Source: Gammaproteobacteria bacterium
GTDB taxonomy: Bacteria > Pseudomonadota > Gammaproteobacteria > UBA12402
NCBI GenBank assembly: GCA_028282395.1
Contig: JANQHY010000128.1
Location: 1-8,104 of the forward strand
Direction: 5' to 3'
DNA length: 8,104 nucleotides
The notes beneath the pieces were generated by a model, which was not told the DNA's origin, did not search any database, and saw only the letters and a list, made by a program, of their open reading frames with translations. Positions 1 to 6,944 of this stretch are shown here, piece by piece; position 1 is the stretch's first letter; each line of letters starts with the position of its first letter. Both the position numbers and the translations under genes were made by a program.

Positions 1-2397
1 ATACTTGAGGCAATGGGACTGCCATTAATTATTGTCGATGGTGTTGAGGCCGATGATGTGATTGGCACCTTGGCACAACAGGCAGAGAAAGCTAACTTAA
101 AAACAATTATCTCCACTGGCGATAAGGATATGGCGCAGCTGGTGAATAGTAACATTACCTTAATTAATACGATGAGTAATAGCACGCTCGACTGTGACAA
201 AGTTAAGGAGAAGTTTGGTGTTAACCCCGAGCAGATTATTGACTATTTAACACTGATTGGTGATACCTCCGATAATGTTCCCGGTGTGTCAAAAGTCGGA
301 CCAAAAACAGCGGTAAAATGGTTGAGTCAGTACCAATCACTCGATAATCTGGTGGCACATAGTGATGACATTGGCGGCAAAGTGGGTGAAAATCTGCGTC
401 AAGCACTTGAGCATTTACCCTTGATGCGAGAATTAATTACTATTAAATGTGATGTCACTCTCAGTGAGCCGGTTGAGAAGCTGACACAGCGTCAGCCAGA
501 TACTGCCAAGTTGGCACAGCTGTTTAAGCGCATGGAGTTTAAACGTTGGCTTAAAGAGATTAATGACAGTAATGGCGCTAGTGAAATAACGCATCACTAT
601 CGCATGATTGATGATGAAAAAACCTTTAAGCAGTATCTTAATAAACTTAAAAAAGCGAAACTGATCGCGTTTGATAGCGAAACCACTAGTCTTGATTATA
701 TGCAGGCAGAGATTGTCGGTTTGTCGTTTGCAATCGATGAGAAAGAGGGCGTCTATTTGCCATTGGCACATGACTATATGGGCGCGCCTAAGCAGCTCGA
801 TCGTGATAAAGTATTACAGCAGCTACAGCCACTTTTAGAAGATGAAACGATTAAGAAGGTCGGACAAAACTTAAAATATGATAAAGAGGTTTTGGCTAAC
901 TACGACATCACCTTGCGAGGCATTGAGTTTGACACCATGTTGGAATCCTATCTGCTTGATAGCACCGCAACACGTCACGATATGGATTCGTTGGCGCGGA
1001 AATATCTTGATTATCAATGTATCAGTTATGAATCGGTCTGTGGTAAAGGGGTGAAGCAGATCACCTTTAATCAAGTGCCTTTGGATCAGGCAACTCCCTA
1101 CGCAGCCGAGGATGCAGTCGTTACGATGCGTTTGCATCACCTTCTCTGGCCGCAACTAGCTGCCAATAAACGACTTACGCAACTATTTAAAGAGGTTGAG
1201 CTACCGCTGCTATCAGTATTAACGCGTATGGAGCGTCATGGGGTATTAATTGATTGCGAACTGTTAGCAAAACAGAGTCAAGTGACCGGCAAACGCCTGG
1301 CAGAGTTGGAAGAGAAAGTTTACCAGCAAGCTGGAACGATGTTTAACCTTAATTCACCCAAGCAGTTGCGTGAAGTGCTTTTTGAGCAACAGAAATTGCC
1401 CATATTGAAAAAAACACCCACTGGGCAGATTTCAACCGCGGAGGAGGTGCTGCAGGAGTTGGCGCTTAATTTTCCGTTACCTAAACTTATTCTTGAATAT
1501 CGCAGTTTAAGTAAACTCAAATCAACCTATATTGATCGTCTGCCCGAACAGGTCAATCCAGATAGTGGCCGTGTTCATACCTCCTACCATCAGGCGGTAA
1601 CTTCAACGGGCCGACTCTCTTCGTCTGATCCCAATCTGCAGAATATTCCGACACGCAGTGAGGAGGGGCGACAGATTCGCGAAGCATTTATTGCGCCTAA
1701 CGGTTATAAAATTGTTGCAGCAGATTATTCGCAAATTGAGTTGCGTATTATGGCGCACCTATCAGGTGATAGTGGATTGCAAGAGGCATTTCATAACAAT
1801 CAGGATATTCATGCGGCAACGGCTTCACAGGTATTTGCTGTACCGTTGGCACAGGTGAATAGTGAGCAGCGTCGCAAAGCAAAAGCGATTAATTTTGGTC
1901 TGATTTATGGCATGTCAGCATTTGGTTTGGCTAAGCAGTTGGGTGTTGATCGTGATGTAGCGGAGAGTTATATCGAAGCCTATTTTCGTCAATACCCCGG
2001 TGTTAGAGCTTATATGGATAAAACACGTGAGCAGGCACGTGAGCAGGGATTTGTCGAGACATTGCTTGGGCGTAGACTTTATCTACCGGAGATTAATTCG
2101 AAAAAACGTCTGCGCCAGATGGCAGCAGAGCGGGTGGCGATTAATGCGCCGATGCAGGGGACCGCAGCAGATCTTATCAAGGTGGCGATGGTCGAGATCG
2201 ACCGCTGGTTGCTCGATAGTGCCATCGATGCCAAAATGGTAATGCAGGTGCATGATGAATTGGTTTTTGAGGTGGCAGAAGCCTCTTTAACGGAAACTGT
2301 TGAAAAGATCCGTCAGATGATGGAGCATGTGCCGCGACTCGATATTCCATTAATTGTTGATATTGGCATAGGAGAGAATTGGCATGAAGCGCACTAA
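1..2397 (+). CDS. polA: DNA polymerase I, 5'-truncated by window edge
   Basis: Fills gaps and removes RNA primers during Okazaki fragment maturation and excision repair, using 5' nuclease, 3'-5' proofreading and polymerase domains. The frame is open from base 1. By alignment with E. coli PolA as I remember it, the Met at base 13 matches about residue 102, so this is an internal Met and roughly 100 N-terminal residues are missing. Numbering from that Met: 5' nuclease metal ligands D14/D15, D37/D39 and D84/D87 are present, followed by the helix-hairpin-helix region (GVSKVGPKTA). Proofreading residues D221, E223, D290 and D367 (in YAAED) are all present. The polymerase has motif A DYSQIELR (D571), O-helix R620/K624/F628/Y632 and motif C VHDE (D748). 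All three activities therefore look intact. The Phe at 628 is the usual residue that disfavours dideoxynucleotides. The gene overlaps the next one by 14 nt. Identification is secure. Confidence 0.98.
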   Translation: MLEAMGLPLIIVDGVEADDVIGTLAQQAEKANLKTIISTGDKDMAQLVNSNITLINTMSNSTLDCDKVKEKFGVNPEQIIDYLTLIGDTSDNVPGVSKVGPKTAVKWLSQYQSLDNLVAHSDDIGGKVGENLRQALEHLPLMRELITIKCDVTLSEPVEKLTQRQPDTAKLAQLFKRMEFKRWLKEINDSNGASEITHHYRMIDDEKTFKQYLNKLKKAKLIAFDSETTSLDYMQAEIVGLSFAIDEKEGVYLPLAHDYMGAPKQLDRDKVLQQLQPLLEDETIKKVGQNLKYDKEVLANYDITLRGIEFDTMLESYLLDSTATRHDMDSLARKYLDYQCISYESVCGKGVKQITFNQVPLDQATPYAAEDAVVTMRLHHLLWPQLAANKRLTQLFKEVELPLLSVLTRMERHGVLIDCELLAKQSQVTGKRLAELEEKVYQQAGTMFNLNSPKQLREVLFEQQKLPILKKTPTGQISTAEEVLQELALNFPLPKLILEYRSLSKLKSTYIDRLPEQVNPDSGRVHTSYHQAVTSTGRLSSSDPNLQNIPTRSEEGRQIREAFIAPNGYKIVAADYSQIELRIMAHLSGDSGLQEAFHNNQDIHAATASQVFAVPLAQVNSEQRRKAKAINFGLIYGMSAFGLAKQLGVDRDVAESYIEAYFRQYPGVRAYMDKTREQAREQGFVETLLGRRLYLPEINSKKRLRQMAAERVAINAPMQGTAADLIKVAMVEIDRWLLDSAIDAKMVMQVHDELVFEVAEASLTETVEKIRQMMEHVPRLDIPLIVDIGIGENWHEAH
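2371..2375 (+). promoter_or_regulatory. ribosome binding site inside polA for the secreted protein
   Basis: GGAGA lies nine bases before the ATG at 2384 and within the last codons of polA. It fixes the start of the downstream gene and supports translation of an overlapping gene. Confidence 0.7.
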
Positions 2398-2878
2398 CTA
2401 TCTTGCTGCAATAGCAGCATTGTCACTCCTGTTGCCTGTTAGTATATGGGCCGATCAATGTCCGGATAGTAAACAGGTTCTCGTTGCAGGTCATTGGCAG
2501 ACACCAGCACAGTGGCAATTGATTCCGTTATCACCGCTTGCTGCAACCGCGGCGGGAGACATTACCATTCATGCACGTGGACTTTATCAAGTCTACTATT
2601 TGAACAATAAACAGCAGTTGCGCTGCATCTATTCTAAGCCTGGTACGGGAGTGGTCGACAATACCTATGTCATTGCAAAAAAATTAGCAGCATTTCATCC
2701 AGATGGTCAGGGTGCTTGGGTATTTGATGGCGATAGCACTTGGCGATGTAGTTTGCCAGTGACTGGAGCGCTGCGGAAAGCTATGCCGCCGCAGCATTGC
2801 CGTTGGTCAACACTACCGTTAAAACAGAGAATTGTTACTCATCAACCAGTGACGGCGGTTGATGCTGATCGCCAATAA
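2384..2878 (+). CDS. small secreted four-cysteine protein, function unknown
   Basis: Encodes 164 residues that I cannot assign to a function. An N-terminal signal peptide is clear: basic MKRTN, a hydrophobic core to about residue 22, and a likely signal peptidase I site after IWA (residue 23), giving a periplasmic or secreted mature protein of about 141 residues. The mature part has exactly four cysteines (26, 81, 122, 139), which suggests two disulfides, and many Trp, Tyr and Gln residues suggestive of a small beta-rich fold. There is no lipobox. The start lies inside the last codons of polA, with GGAG at 2371-2374 nine bases upstream, so translation is probably coupled to polA. The 3' end overlaps the convergent barrel-protein gene by 44 nt. 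It might belong to a small DUF family of secreted cysteine proteins (DUF3757-like is one guess), but this is not established. The signal peptide and ribosome site make it a convincing gene. Confidence 0.85.
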   Translation: MKRTNYLAAIAALSLLLPVSIWADQCPDSKQVLVAGHWQTPAQWQLIPLSPLAATAAGDITIHARGLYQVYYLNNKQQLRCIYSKPGTGVVDNTYVIAKKLAAFHPDGQGAWVFDGDSTWRCSLPVTGALRKAMPPQHCRWSTLPLKQRIVTHQPVTAVDADRQ

Positions 2879-3578
2879 AATAGATTAGCCCTATTTCACC
2901 TTGATTGTTCGTCAAGTTTTTAGCAGAGAATTCGGTGTTAGTATTGCTGTTGTTAACACGCCAGGTAACTTTGCCGAGATTCTGGTATTTGTATACCAAA
3001 TTGAACATCAGATTAGGAGTAATTTGATAATAAAATCCAGCACCTGCTTGCCATGCTGCACGTAGTTCATCATTGCGTTTACTGGTTTCATCAGCTGATG
3101 AACTAGCAGTATAGTTACTTTCGACATCACTGTAGTTTGCGCCATAACCCGCCATAATATAAGGGATCACTGGCCAGTTAAAATTAGCATTTAAAATCAC
3201 ATTAGCAAAAGCAGACTGGTTGTAGATTTTACTCTTTAGTGAATCGCCAGTTTGCAGAATATTGTCTTCGTCATACTCAAATTGGTAGAAGTATTGATAA
3301 GAGAGTTCAAACTGTATCGGTAGTGAGTGTAACGCATAACCGATATGCACTGTTGCGCCAGGTGCACCACTGGACTTGATTTTTGCCGTTGAATCCAATC
3401 CACTGCAGCTGCCCGATTCGCAGCTAAAGCTGTCATTACTATCCATCTCAGCGCCACCTACGCCGAGACCAAAATAGAAACTGTTGGGATAGAATGTTGC
3501 ATTGGCATTTGAGCATAGCGCAAGCAGTGTTGCGGCAACAACGCTAGCGAGTTTTACACGGGCAATTTTCATCGTCAT
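2835..3578 (-). CDS. outer-membrane beta-barrel protein (8-stranded, OmpA/Opa-like fold)
   Basis: Encodes 247 residues from the chosen start. There is a signal peptide with basic N-terminus (KIARVK), a hydrophobic stretch and a cleavage site after ANA (residue 27). The Cys in LLALC has Leu at -1, so it is not a lipobox. The mature protein alternates polar and aromatic residues in about eight predicted strands: 33-45, 74-83, 88-101, 122-133, 137-150, 171-186, 190-206 and 227-236. This matches a small surface porin-like or opacity-type barrel. C53 and C58 sit in the first predicted loop and could form a disulfide. Role and ligand cannot be inferred. The frame extends upstream to an ATG at 3629, but that lies before the predicted -10 box and would put 17 polar residues ahead of the signal peptide. 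ATGs at 3578 and 3572 are both possible. After the last strand there is an 11-residue tail, DQHQPPSLVDE, unusual for a barrel that normally ends on an aromatic residue. Confidence 0.85.
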   Translation of the reverse strand: MTMKIARVKLASVVAATLLALCSNANATFYPNSFYFGLGVGGAEMDSNDSFSCESGSCSGLDSTAKIKSSGAPGATVHIGYALHSLPIQFELSYQYFYQFEYDEDNILQTGDSLKSKIYNQSAFANVILNANFNWPVIPYIMAGYGANYSDVESNYTASSSADETSKRNDELRAAWQAGAGFYYQITPNLMFNLVYKYQNLGKVTWRVNNSNTNTEFSAKNLTNNQGEIGLIYFIGDQHQPPSLVDE

Positions 3579-3612
3579 GATTTTTCTATGGCTATTAGTT
3601 ATTACTGTCCCA

Positions 3613-3641
3613 ATGATACGGGATGGCATTGGCTAACGCAA
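3613..3641 (-). promoter_or_regulatory. predicted sigma70 promoter of the barrel-protein gene
   Basis: On the minus strand, -35 TTGCGT (3641-3636) and -10 TATCAT (3618-3613) are separated by 17 bases. The -10 matches consensus at five of six positions, the -35 at only three. Transcription would begin near 3606, about 28 bases before the ATG at 3578, which supports that start over the one at 3629. Confidence 0.5.
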
Positions 3642-3694
3642 GCATTTGGATGACAATTTGCCAGTAGGACCTTAGCATTGTGTCAACATTATGA

Positions 3695-4168
3695 TCAGAA
3701 TGGTGTTGGGGTTGTCTGGGGAGTGTGCTCAGTGCTTGGTTCATCATTTGATCCAGTCCCAAAGAATGTACTACTAATTTTATTGTAAACAAAGTTGCCA
3801 GTTAAGGTTAAAGCGCCTGAAGCCAGAACGCAACCTGAATAGAATTTATTGATAAAGAGCATGCTATCTTTTGCAGCATTCAGATAGTCGCGCTCTTCTT
3901 GTGCATCATTAGTATTTGGTAAACTTTCTAAACGTCTGGTTATATCATTTAGTAGCTGGTTTATAGGTTGTCTATGACTTTGATGGAATACCCATGCAAT
4001 TGCACCTTCGGTTAGCATTACCCCTATATCCCAAGATGAGGGGTCTTGGTTTTCAATGATATTTTTAAGCAAAAGTGCCGAGGCAACTCCGGTAACAAGC
4101 GCTTTTATAGGAAAAGTCTTGACGATGTCTGCAACGCGTTGATTGAGAGTAGCGGGTGACTGGTACAT
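3695..4168 (-). CDS. small membrane protein with two hydrophobic helices, function unknown
   Basis: Encodes 157 residues not recognised as any family. Residues about 20-36 and 110-127 are hydrophobic, Gly/Ala-rich segments that could span a membrane. A third, weaker hydrophobic patch (GVMLTEGAIAWVF, 49-61) follows the first. Between them is a polar, mostly helical stretch (62-106) rich in Gln, Asn, Arg and Glu that could be a soluble loop. The C-terminal ~20 residues form a Ser/Thr/Pro/Glu tail without hydrophobics until the final Phe. No signal peptide is seen. The start is well supported by AAGGAG seven bases upstream, and a consensus -10 promoter precedes it, so it is probably its own transcription unit rather than part of dnaB-alr. 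It lies between the envelope barrel protein and alr, which hints at an envelope role only by proximity. That it is an expressed gene is likely; the function is unknown. Confidence 0.75.
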   Translation of the reverse strand: MYQSPATLNQRVADIVKTFPIKALVTGVASALLLKNIIENQDPSSWDIGVMLTEGAIAWVFHQSHRQPINQLLNDITRRLESLPNTNDAQEERDYLNAAKDSMLFINKFYSGCVLASGALTLTGNFVYNKISSTFFGTGSNDEPSTEHTPQTTPTPF

Positions 4169-4175
4169 AGTATGG

Positions 4176-4181
4176 CTCCTT
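4176..4181 (-). promoter_or_regulatory. strong ribosome binding site of the small membrane protein
   Basis: The minus strand reads AAGGAG here, seven bases before the ATG at 4168. It is the best Shine-Dalgarno match in the window and decides the start of an otherwise unrecognised gene. Confidence 0.75.
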
Positions 4182-4271
4182 ATATTTTTTTATAAACAAT
4201 TGGACTGAGAGATCGATCAGTAATACAAATAGTTGACGATACCGAATAGTTTTCCCTACAACCCATTTTTG

Positions 4272-4301
4272 ATTATATAGTGAATAAAAGCATGTTAGCA
4301 A
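4272..4301 (-). promoter_or_regulatory. predicted sigma70 promoter overlapping the alr stop codon
   Basis: The minus strand has a perfect -10 TATAAT (4277-4272) and -35 TTGCTA (4301-4296, four of six) with an 18-base spacer. The -35 overlaps the alr stop codon at 4297-4295. Transcription would start near 4265, leaving a leader of roughly 97 bases before the small membrane protein gene. That leader holds a weak inverted repeat, ACTGA at 4204-4208 and TCAGT at 4217-4221. Confidence 0.6.
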
Positions 4302-5374
4302 TTGTCGATAACAGTAGGGATGATAATGCGTTGGCCAATGCGGGTTAATAAATTATAGGGTGATAATGCAACATGGCATGCTACCTTTTCTACGGCTAAT
4401 CCCTCTCCCCATAATACCACGCGATCGCCGGCTTTTGCTTCGTGGCAGCGGCGTAGATCGACCATCGTCATATCCATTGCTATTCGTCCAATAGTTGGGC
4501 AATAACAGCCGTTAATTAGCGTAGGAATGCCACTTTGCAAACTGCCTGGATAACCATCGCCATAACCAATAGCAACAATGCCAACTGGCATTGCTTCAGG
4601 ACAGATCCAGCTGCCTTCATAACCGATAGCATCACCAGCCTGTTGCCAACGTACAGCAATTAAATGTGAAGAGAGGGACATCACTGCTTTTAGGCCATAC
4701 TCGGTGCCTTCCGTCGCAGGAAATGGTGATATACCATAAAGCATAATACCAGGGCGTATCCAATCGAGATGGGAAGGGCGGTAATTAATAATGGAAGCTG
4801 ATTTTGCTAAGCTGCGCTCACCGTCCATTCCCTCAGTTGCTGCCATAAAACACTCATATTGGGTGACAGTGGTAGTCGCTTCTGCAGCACGAGCAAGATG
4901 AGAGAGAAAATTGACTGAGGCAACCTGCGGTAGCTGTCTGATATGACGGTAGAGTGGCTCAATCTCATCAGGTTGAAAACCGAGGCGGTTGAGACCGGTA
5001 TTGACCTTTAACCAGACGTTAATAGGTTGTTGTAACGTCGTCTGATTTAATAGGGTTAGCTGGCTCTCATGATGGAGCGTAATGGCGCAGTTGAGTTGTG
5101 AGAGTATTCGTAGCTCTTCCTGGTTGCTAATACCCGTTGTGACCAATATTGGCTGTTGAATGCCTTGTTGGCGCAGTGTTAATGCCTCATCAAAACGTGC
5201 AACACCAAAGCCATCAGCAGCGCTAAGTGCTTTGGCACAAGCGACCATGCCGTGGCCGTAACTGTTACCTTTGACCATTGCCATGATACGGCTATTAGTA
5301 GCGATTCGCTGTGTCTGAATTAAATTATGGCGTAGCGCCCCAAGATCAATTTTTACCTCTACTGGCGAGGTCAT
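4295..5374 (-). CDS. alr: alanine racemase
   Basis: PLP-dependent cytoplasmic enzyme interconverting L- and D-alanine, supplying D-Ala for peptidoglycan. Its 359 residues equal my recollection of E. coli Alr length. The PLP-binding Lys is K35 in VKGNSYGHG, with the usual motif being VKANAYGHG. The second catalytic residue is Y271 in IGYGDGYP. The substrate-carboxylate Arg is probably R129 in NTGLNRLGF, and SHLDWIRPGIMLYG (201-214) and IGRIAMDM (295-302) are conserved family blocks. The N-terminal TIM barrel and C-terminal beta domain are therefore both complete. The SH(F)ARADE block reads SHLARAAE, losing the usual Asp. The start ATG overlaps the dnaB stop (ATGA), and AGGA lies six bases upstream within the dnaB end, implying translational coupling behind dnaB. 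I cannot tell from sequence whether it is the constitutive Alr or a catabolic DadX paralogue; linkage to dnaB favours Alr. Confidence 0.96.
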   Translation of the reverse strand: MTSPVEVKIDLGALRHNLIQTQRIATNSRIMAMVKGNSYGHGMVACAKALSAADGFGVARFDEALTLRQQGIQQPILVTTGISNQEELRILSQLNCAITLHHESQLTLLNQTTLQQPINVWLKVNTGLNRLGFQPDEIEPLYRHIRQLPQVASVNFLSHLARAAEATTTVTQYECFMAATEGMDGERSLAKSASIINYRPSHLDWIRPGIMLYGISPFPATEGTEYGLKAVMSLSSHLIAVRWQQAGDAIGYEGSWICPEAMPVGIVAIGYGDGYPGSLQSGIPTLINGCYCPTIGRIAMDMTMVDLRRCHEAKAGDRVVLWGEGLAVEKVACHVALSPYNLLTRIGQRIIIPTVIDNC

Positions 5375-6750
5375 GAAAAGTCCTGTTCCTGATGCATAGA
5401 GTCAATATTAAGAAAACGGGAATGGTTCCCCTCAAAACGGAGAAACATTTTGCCGATTGGGCCATTACGCTGTTTACCAATAATAATTTCCGCTTTGTTC
5501 TTATCAGCATTCGCATCATTGTAAACGGCGTCACGGTAGATAAACATAATTAAATCGGCATCTTGCTCAAGGCTGCCTGATTCGCGCAGATCAGACATCA
5601 CTGGGCGTTTATCTTGGCGCTGCTCTAGGCCACGGTTAAGCTGTGACAGGGCAATCAGTGGAACATTGAGCTCTTTTGCCAGTGCTTTTAATGAACGGGA
5701 GATTTGGCTGACTTCAGTTGCACGATTCTCTTTATTTTCAGGCGAGTGCATTAATTGCAGATAATCTACCACAATTAGGCCGAGTTGCCCCTGCTCTTTC
5801 ATCACCCTTCGTGCTCGGGCACGTAGCTCGGTGGGATTCAGCATCGAGGTATCATCAATAAATAATGGGGCTTCAGATAGGCCGCTGTTAGCCGACATTA
5901 AGCCATCCCAATCGTGATTATTCAGTTGCCCAGTACGTAGACGCTGTTGCTCAATCCCGCCCCAGGATGAGAGCATCCGCAGAGTCAGCTGTTCTGAGGA
6001 CATCTCCATGCTAAAAATCAAAACCGGCTTTTTCTCTTTGATAGCAATATTCTCAGCAATGTTAATGGCAAAAGTGGTTTTACCCATTGAAGGTCGCCCA
6101 GCAATAATAATCAGGTCAGAGGGTTGTAGGCCAGCAGTCATCTTATCAAGATCATAGAAGCCAGTAGGCATGCCTGTTGTGAGGCCACCCTGTTGATAGA
6201 TTTTGTCAACATATTGCATAGTTTGGGAGAGAATATGGCTGATGCTTTGTGGGCCGCTGCCGCGTGTTTTCTGCTCGGCAATTGAGAACACCTTACGCTC
6301 GGCTTCATCAAGAATATCGCTAGCGTCACGCCCTTTGCGGTCAAAAACCGTGCTGGAGACCTCAGCAGCGACCTCAACTAATTGGCGTAGAATTGAGCGT
6401 TCACGAATGATGTCAGCATAGGCGGTAATATTAGCGGCGCTAACCGTATTTTTGGCTAGTTCATAGATATAACTCTCACCGCCAGCTTTATCCAATTGAT
6501 GTTGATCTTTTAGCAGTTCTGTTAGCGTTAGCGCATCAAGCGGTTTGTCGCGATCAGCAAGCGTTTTTAGTGCAGTGAAAATGATGCGGTGAGGGGGATG
6601 ATAGAAATCTTCGTCAGTTAAACGGTCAGCGATCTGGTCCCAGCTGGTTTTAGATATCAGTAGTCCACCTAGCAGTGACTGTTCAGCCTCATGTGAATGG
6701 GGCGGTGTTTTCAGTTTTCGGGTGCCTTTGTTAGCCACGCTTTCCAGCAT
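5371..6750 (-). CDS. dnaB: replicative DNA helicase DnaB
   Basis: Hexameric ATP-driven 5'-3' helicase that unwinds DNA at the replication fork and recruits DnaG primase. It has 459 residues, slightly shorter than E. coli (471), the difference lying mainly in the N-terminal extension. The N-terminal primase-interacting domain begins at PPHSHEAEQSLLGG (16-29) and includes KNTVSAANITAYADI. The RecA-like C-terminal domain has Walker A GRPSMGKTT (218-226, K224), Walker B LIVVDYLQL (325-333, D329), sensor-like SQLNR (369-373) and the KQRNGP block (426-431) with the Arg finger R428. No intein interrupts the Walker A or other DnaB insertion sites. The start at 6750 is limited by an in-frame stop 9 nt upstream; the ribosome site there is weak. 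It is the first gene of the dnaB-alr unit. Confidence 0.98.
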   Translation of the reverse strand: MLESVANKGTRKLKTPPHSHEAEQSLLGGLLISKTSWDQIADRLTDEDFYHPPHRIIFTALKTLADRDKPLDALTLTELLKDQHQLDKAGGESYIYELAKNTVSAANITAYADIIRERSILRQLVEVAAEVSSTVFDRKGRDASDILDEAERKVFSIAEQKTRGSGPQSISHILSQTMQYVDKIYQQGGLTTGMPTGFYDLDKMTAGLQPSDLIIIAGRPSMGKTTFAINIAENIAIKEKKPVLIFSMEMSSEQLTLRMLSSWGGIEQQRLRTGQLNNHDWDGLMSANSGLSEAPLFIDDTSMLNPTELRARARRVMKEQGQLGLIVVDYLQLMHSPENKENRATEVSQISRSLKALAKELNVPLIALSQLNRGLEQRQDKRPVMSDLRESGSLEQDADLIMFIYRDAVYNDANADKNKAEIIIGKQRNGPIGKMFLRFEGNHSRFLNIDSMHQEQDFS

Positions 6751-6786
6751 ATTCGTTTACTCATTTCCAGCCATCAGATGAGGTAG

Positions 6787-6815
6787 AGTATAGAGATTTC
6801 ATTCTCATCTTGCAA
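6787..6815 (-). promoter_or_regulatory. predicted sigma70 promoter of dnaB-alr
   Basis: On the minus strand, -35 TTGCAA (6815-6810, four of six) and -10 TATACT (6792-6787, five of six) have an ideal 17-base spacer. The start point would be near 6780, giving a leader of about 30 bases before the dnaB ATG at 6750. Confidence 0.55.
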
Positions 6816-6818
6816 TGT

Positions 6819-6844
6819 GTTGGAAAGTGCAGCGCCTCTCCAAC
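6819..6844. repeat. imperfect inverted repeat in the dnaB/SDR divergent region
   Basis: GTTGGAAAG (6819-6827) and CTCTCCAAC (6836-6844) pair at eight of nine positions around an 8-base loop. It sits just upstream of the predicted dnaB -35 box, where a regulator or a cruciform could act. No T-tract follows, so it is not a standard terminator. Confidence 0.5.
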
Positions 6845-6857
6845 CTTGTCAGACAAG
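6845..6857. repeat. perfect 13-base palindrome, operator-like
   Basis: CTTGTC A GACAAG is a perfect dyad with one central base and abuts the preceding inverted repeat without a gap. The half-site size is typical of a dimeric regulator site, but the regulator is unknown and function is inferred only from position between two divergent genes. Confidence 0.45.
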
Positions 6858-6930
6858 ATAGACGAGATGACTAGACATATTGATTAATATTCTACTATTG
6901 GTTAAAGTTTGCTCATCATTTCAAACTGTA

Positions 6931-6938
6931 AAAAAGGA
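6931..6938 (+). promoter_or_regulatory. ribosome binding site deciding the SDR start
   Basis: AAAAAGGA lies six bases before the ATG at 6945 and supports this start over a TTG 36 bases upstream that keeps the same frame open. Confidence 0.7.
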
Positions 6939-6944
6939 CAGACA

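Noticed and set aside
2878..2896. AAATAG/CTATTT inverted repeat just after the secreted-protein gene as a terminator
   Set aside because: Only six AT-rich pairs with a 7-base loop and no T-tract; it also lies within the barrel-protein coding region.
3579..3629. Upstream ATG at 3629 as start of the barrel protein
   Set aside because: No ribosome site precedes it, it would place a polar extension before the signal peptide, and it lies upstream of the predicted -10 box.
3665..3690. TTGACA on the minus strand after the small membrane protein gene as a second promoter
   Set aside because: The -35 is perfect but no acceptable -10 is found 16-18 bases downstream.
5371..6750. Possible intein or mobile insertion in dnaB
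   Set aside because: DnaB is a known intein target, but the Walker A, Walker B and later motifs are continuous and the length is normal.
6909..6944. TTG at 6909 as start of the SDR
   Set aside because: The ATG at 6945 has a clear AAGGA site and gives the usual SDR N-terminus close to the TGxxxGxG motif.
6860..6944. Promoter for the SDR gene, e.g. TTGATT with TAAAGT 17 bases on
   Set aside because: Both boxes match consensus at only four of six positions in an AT-rich stretch, too weak to list as a feature.
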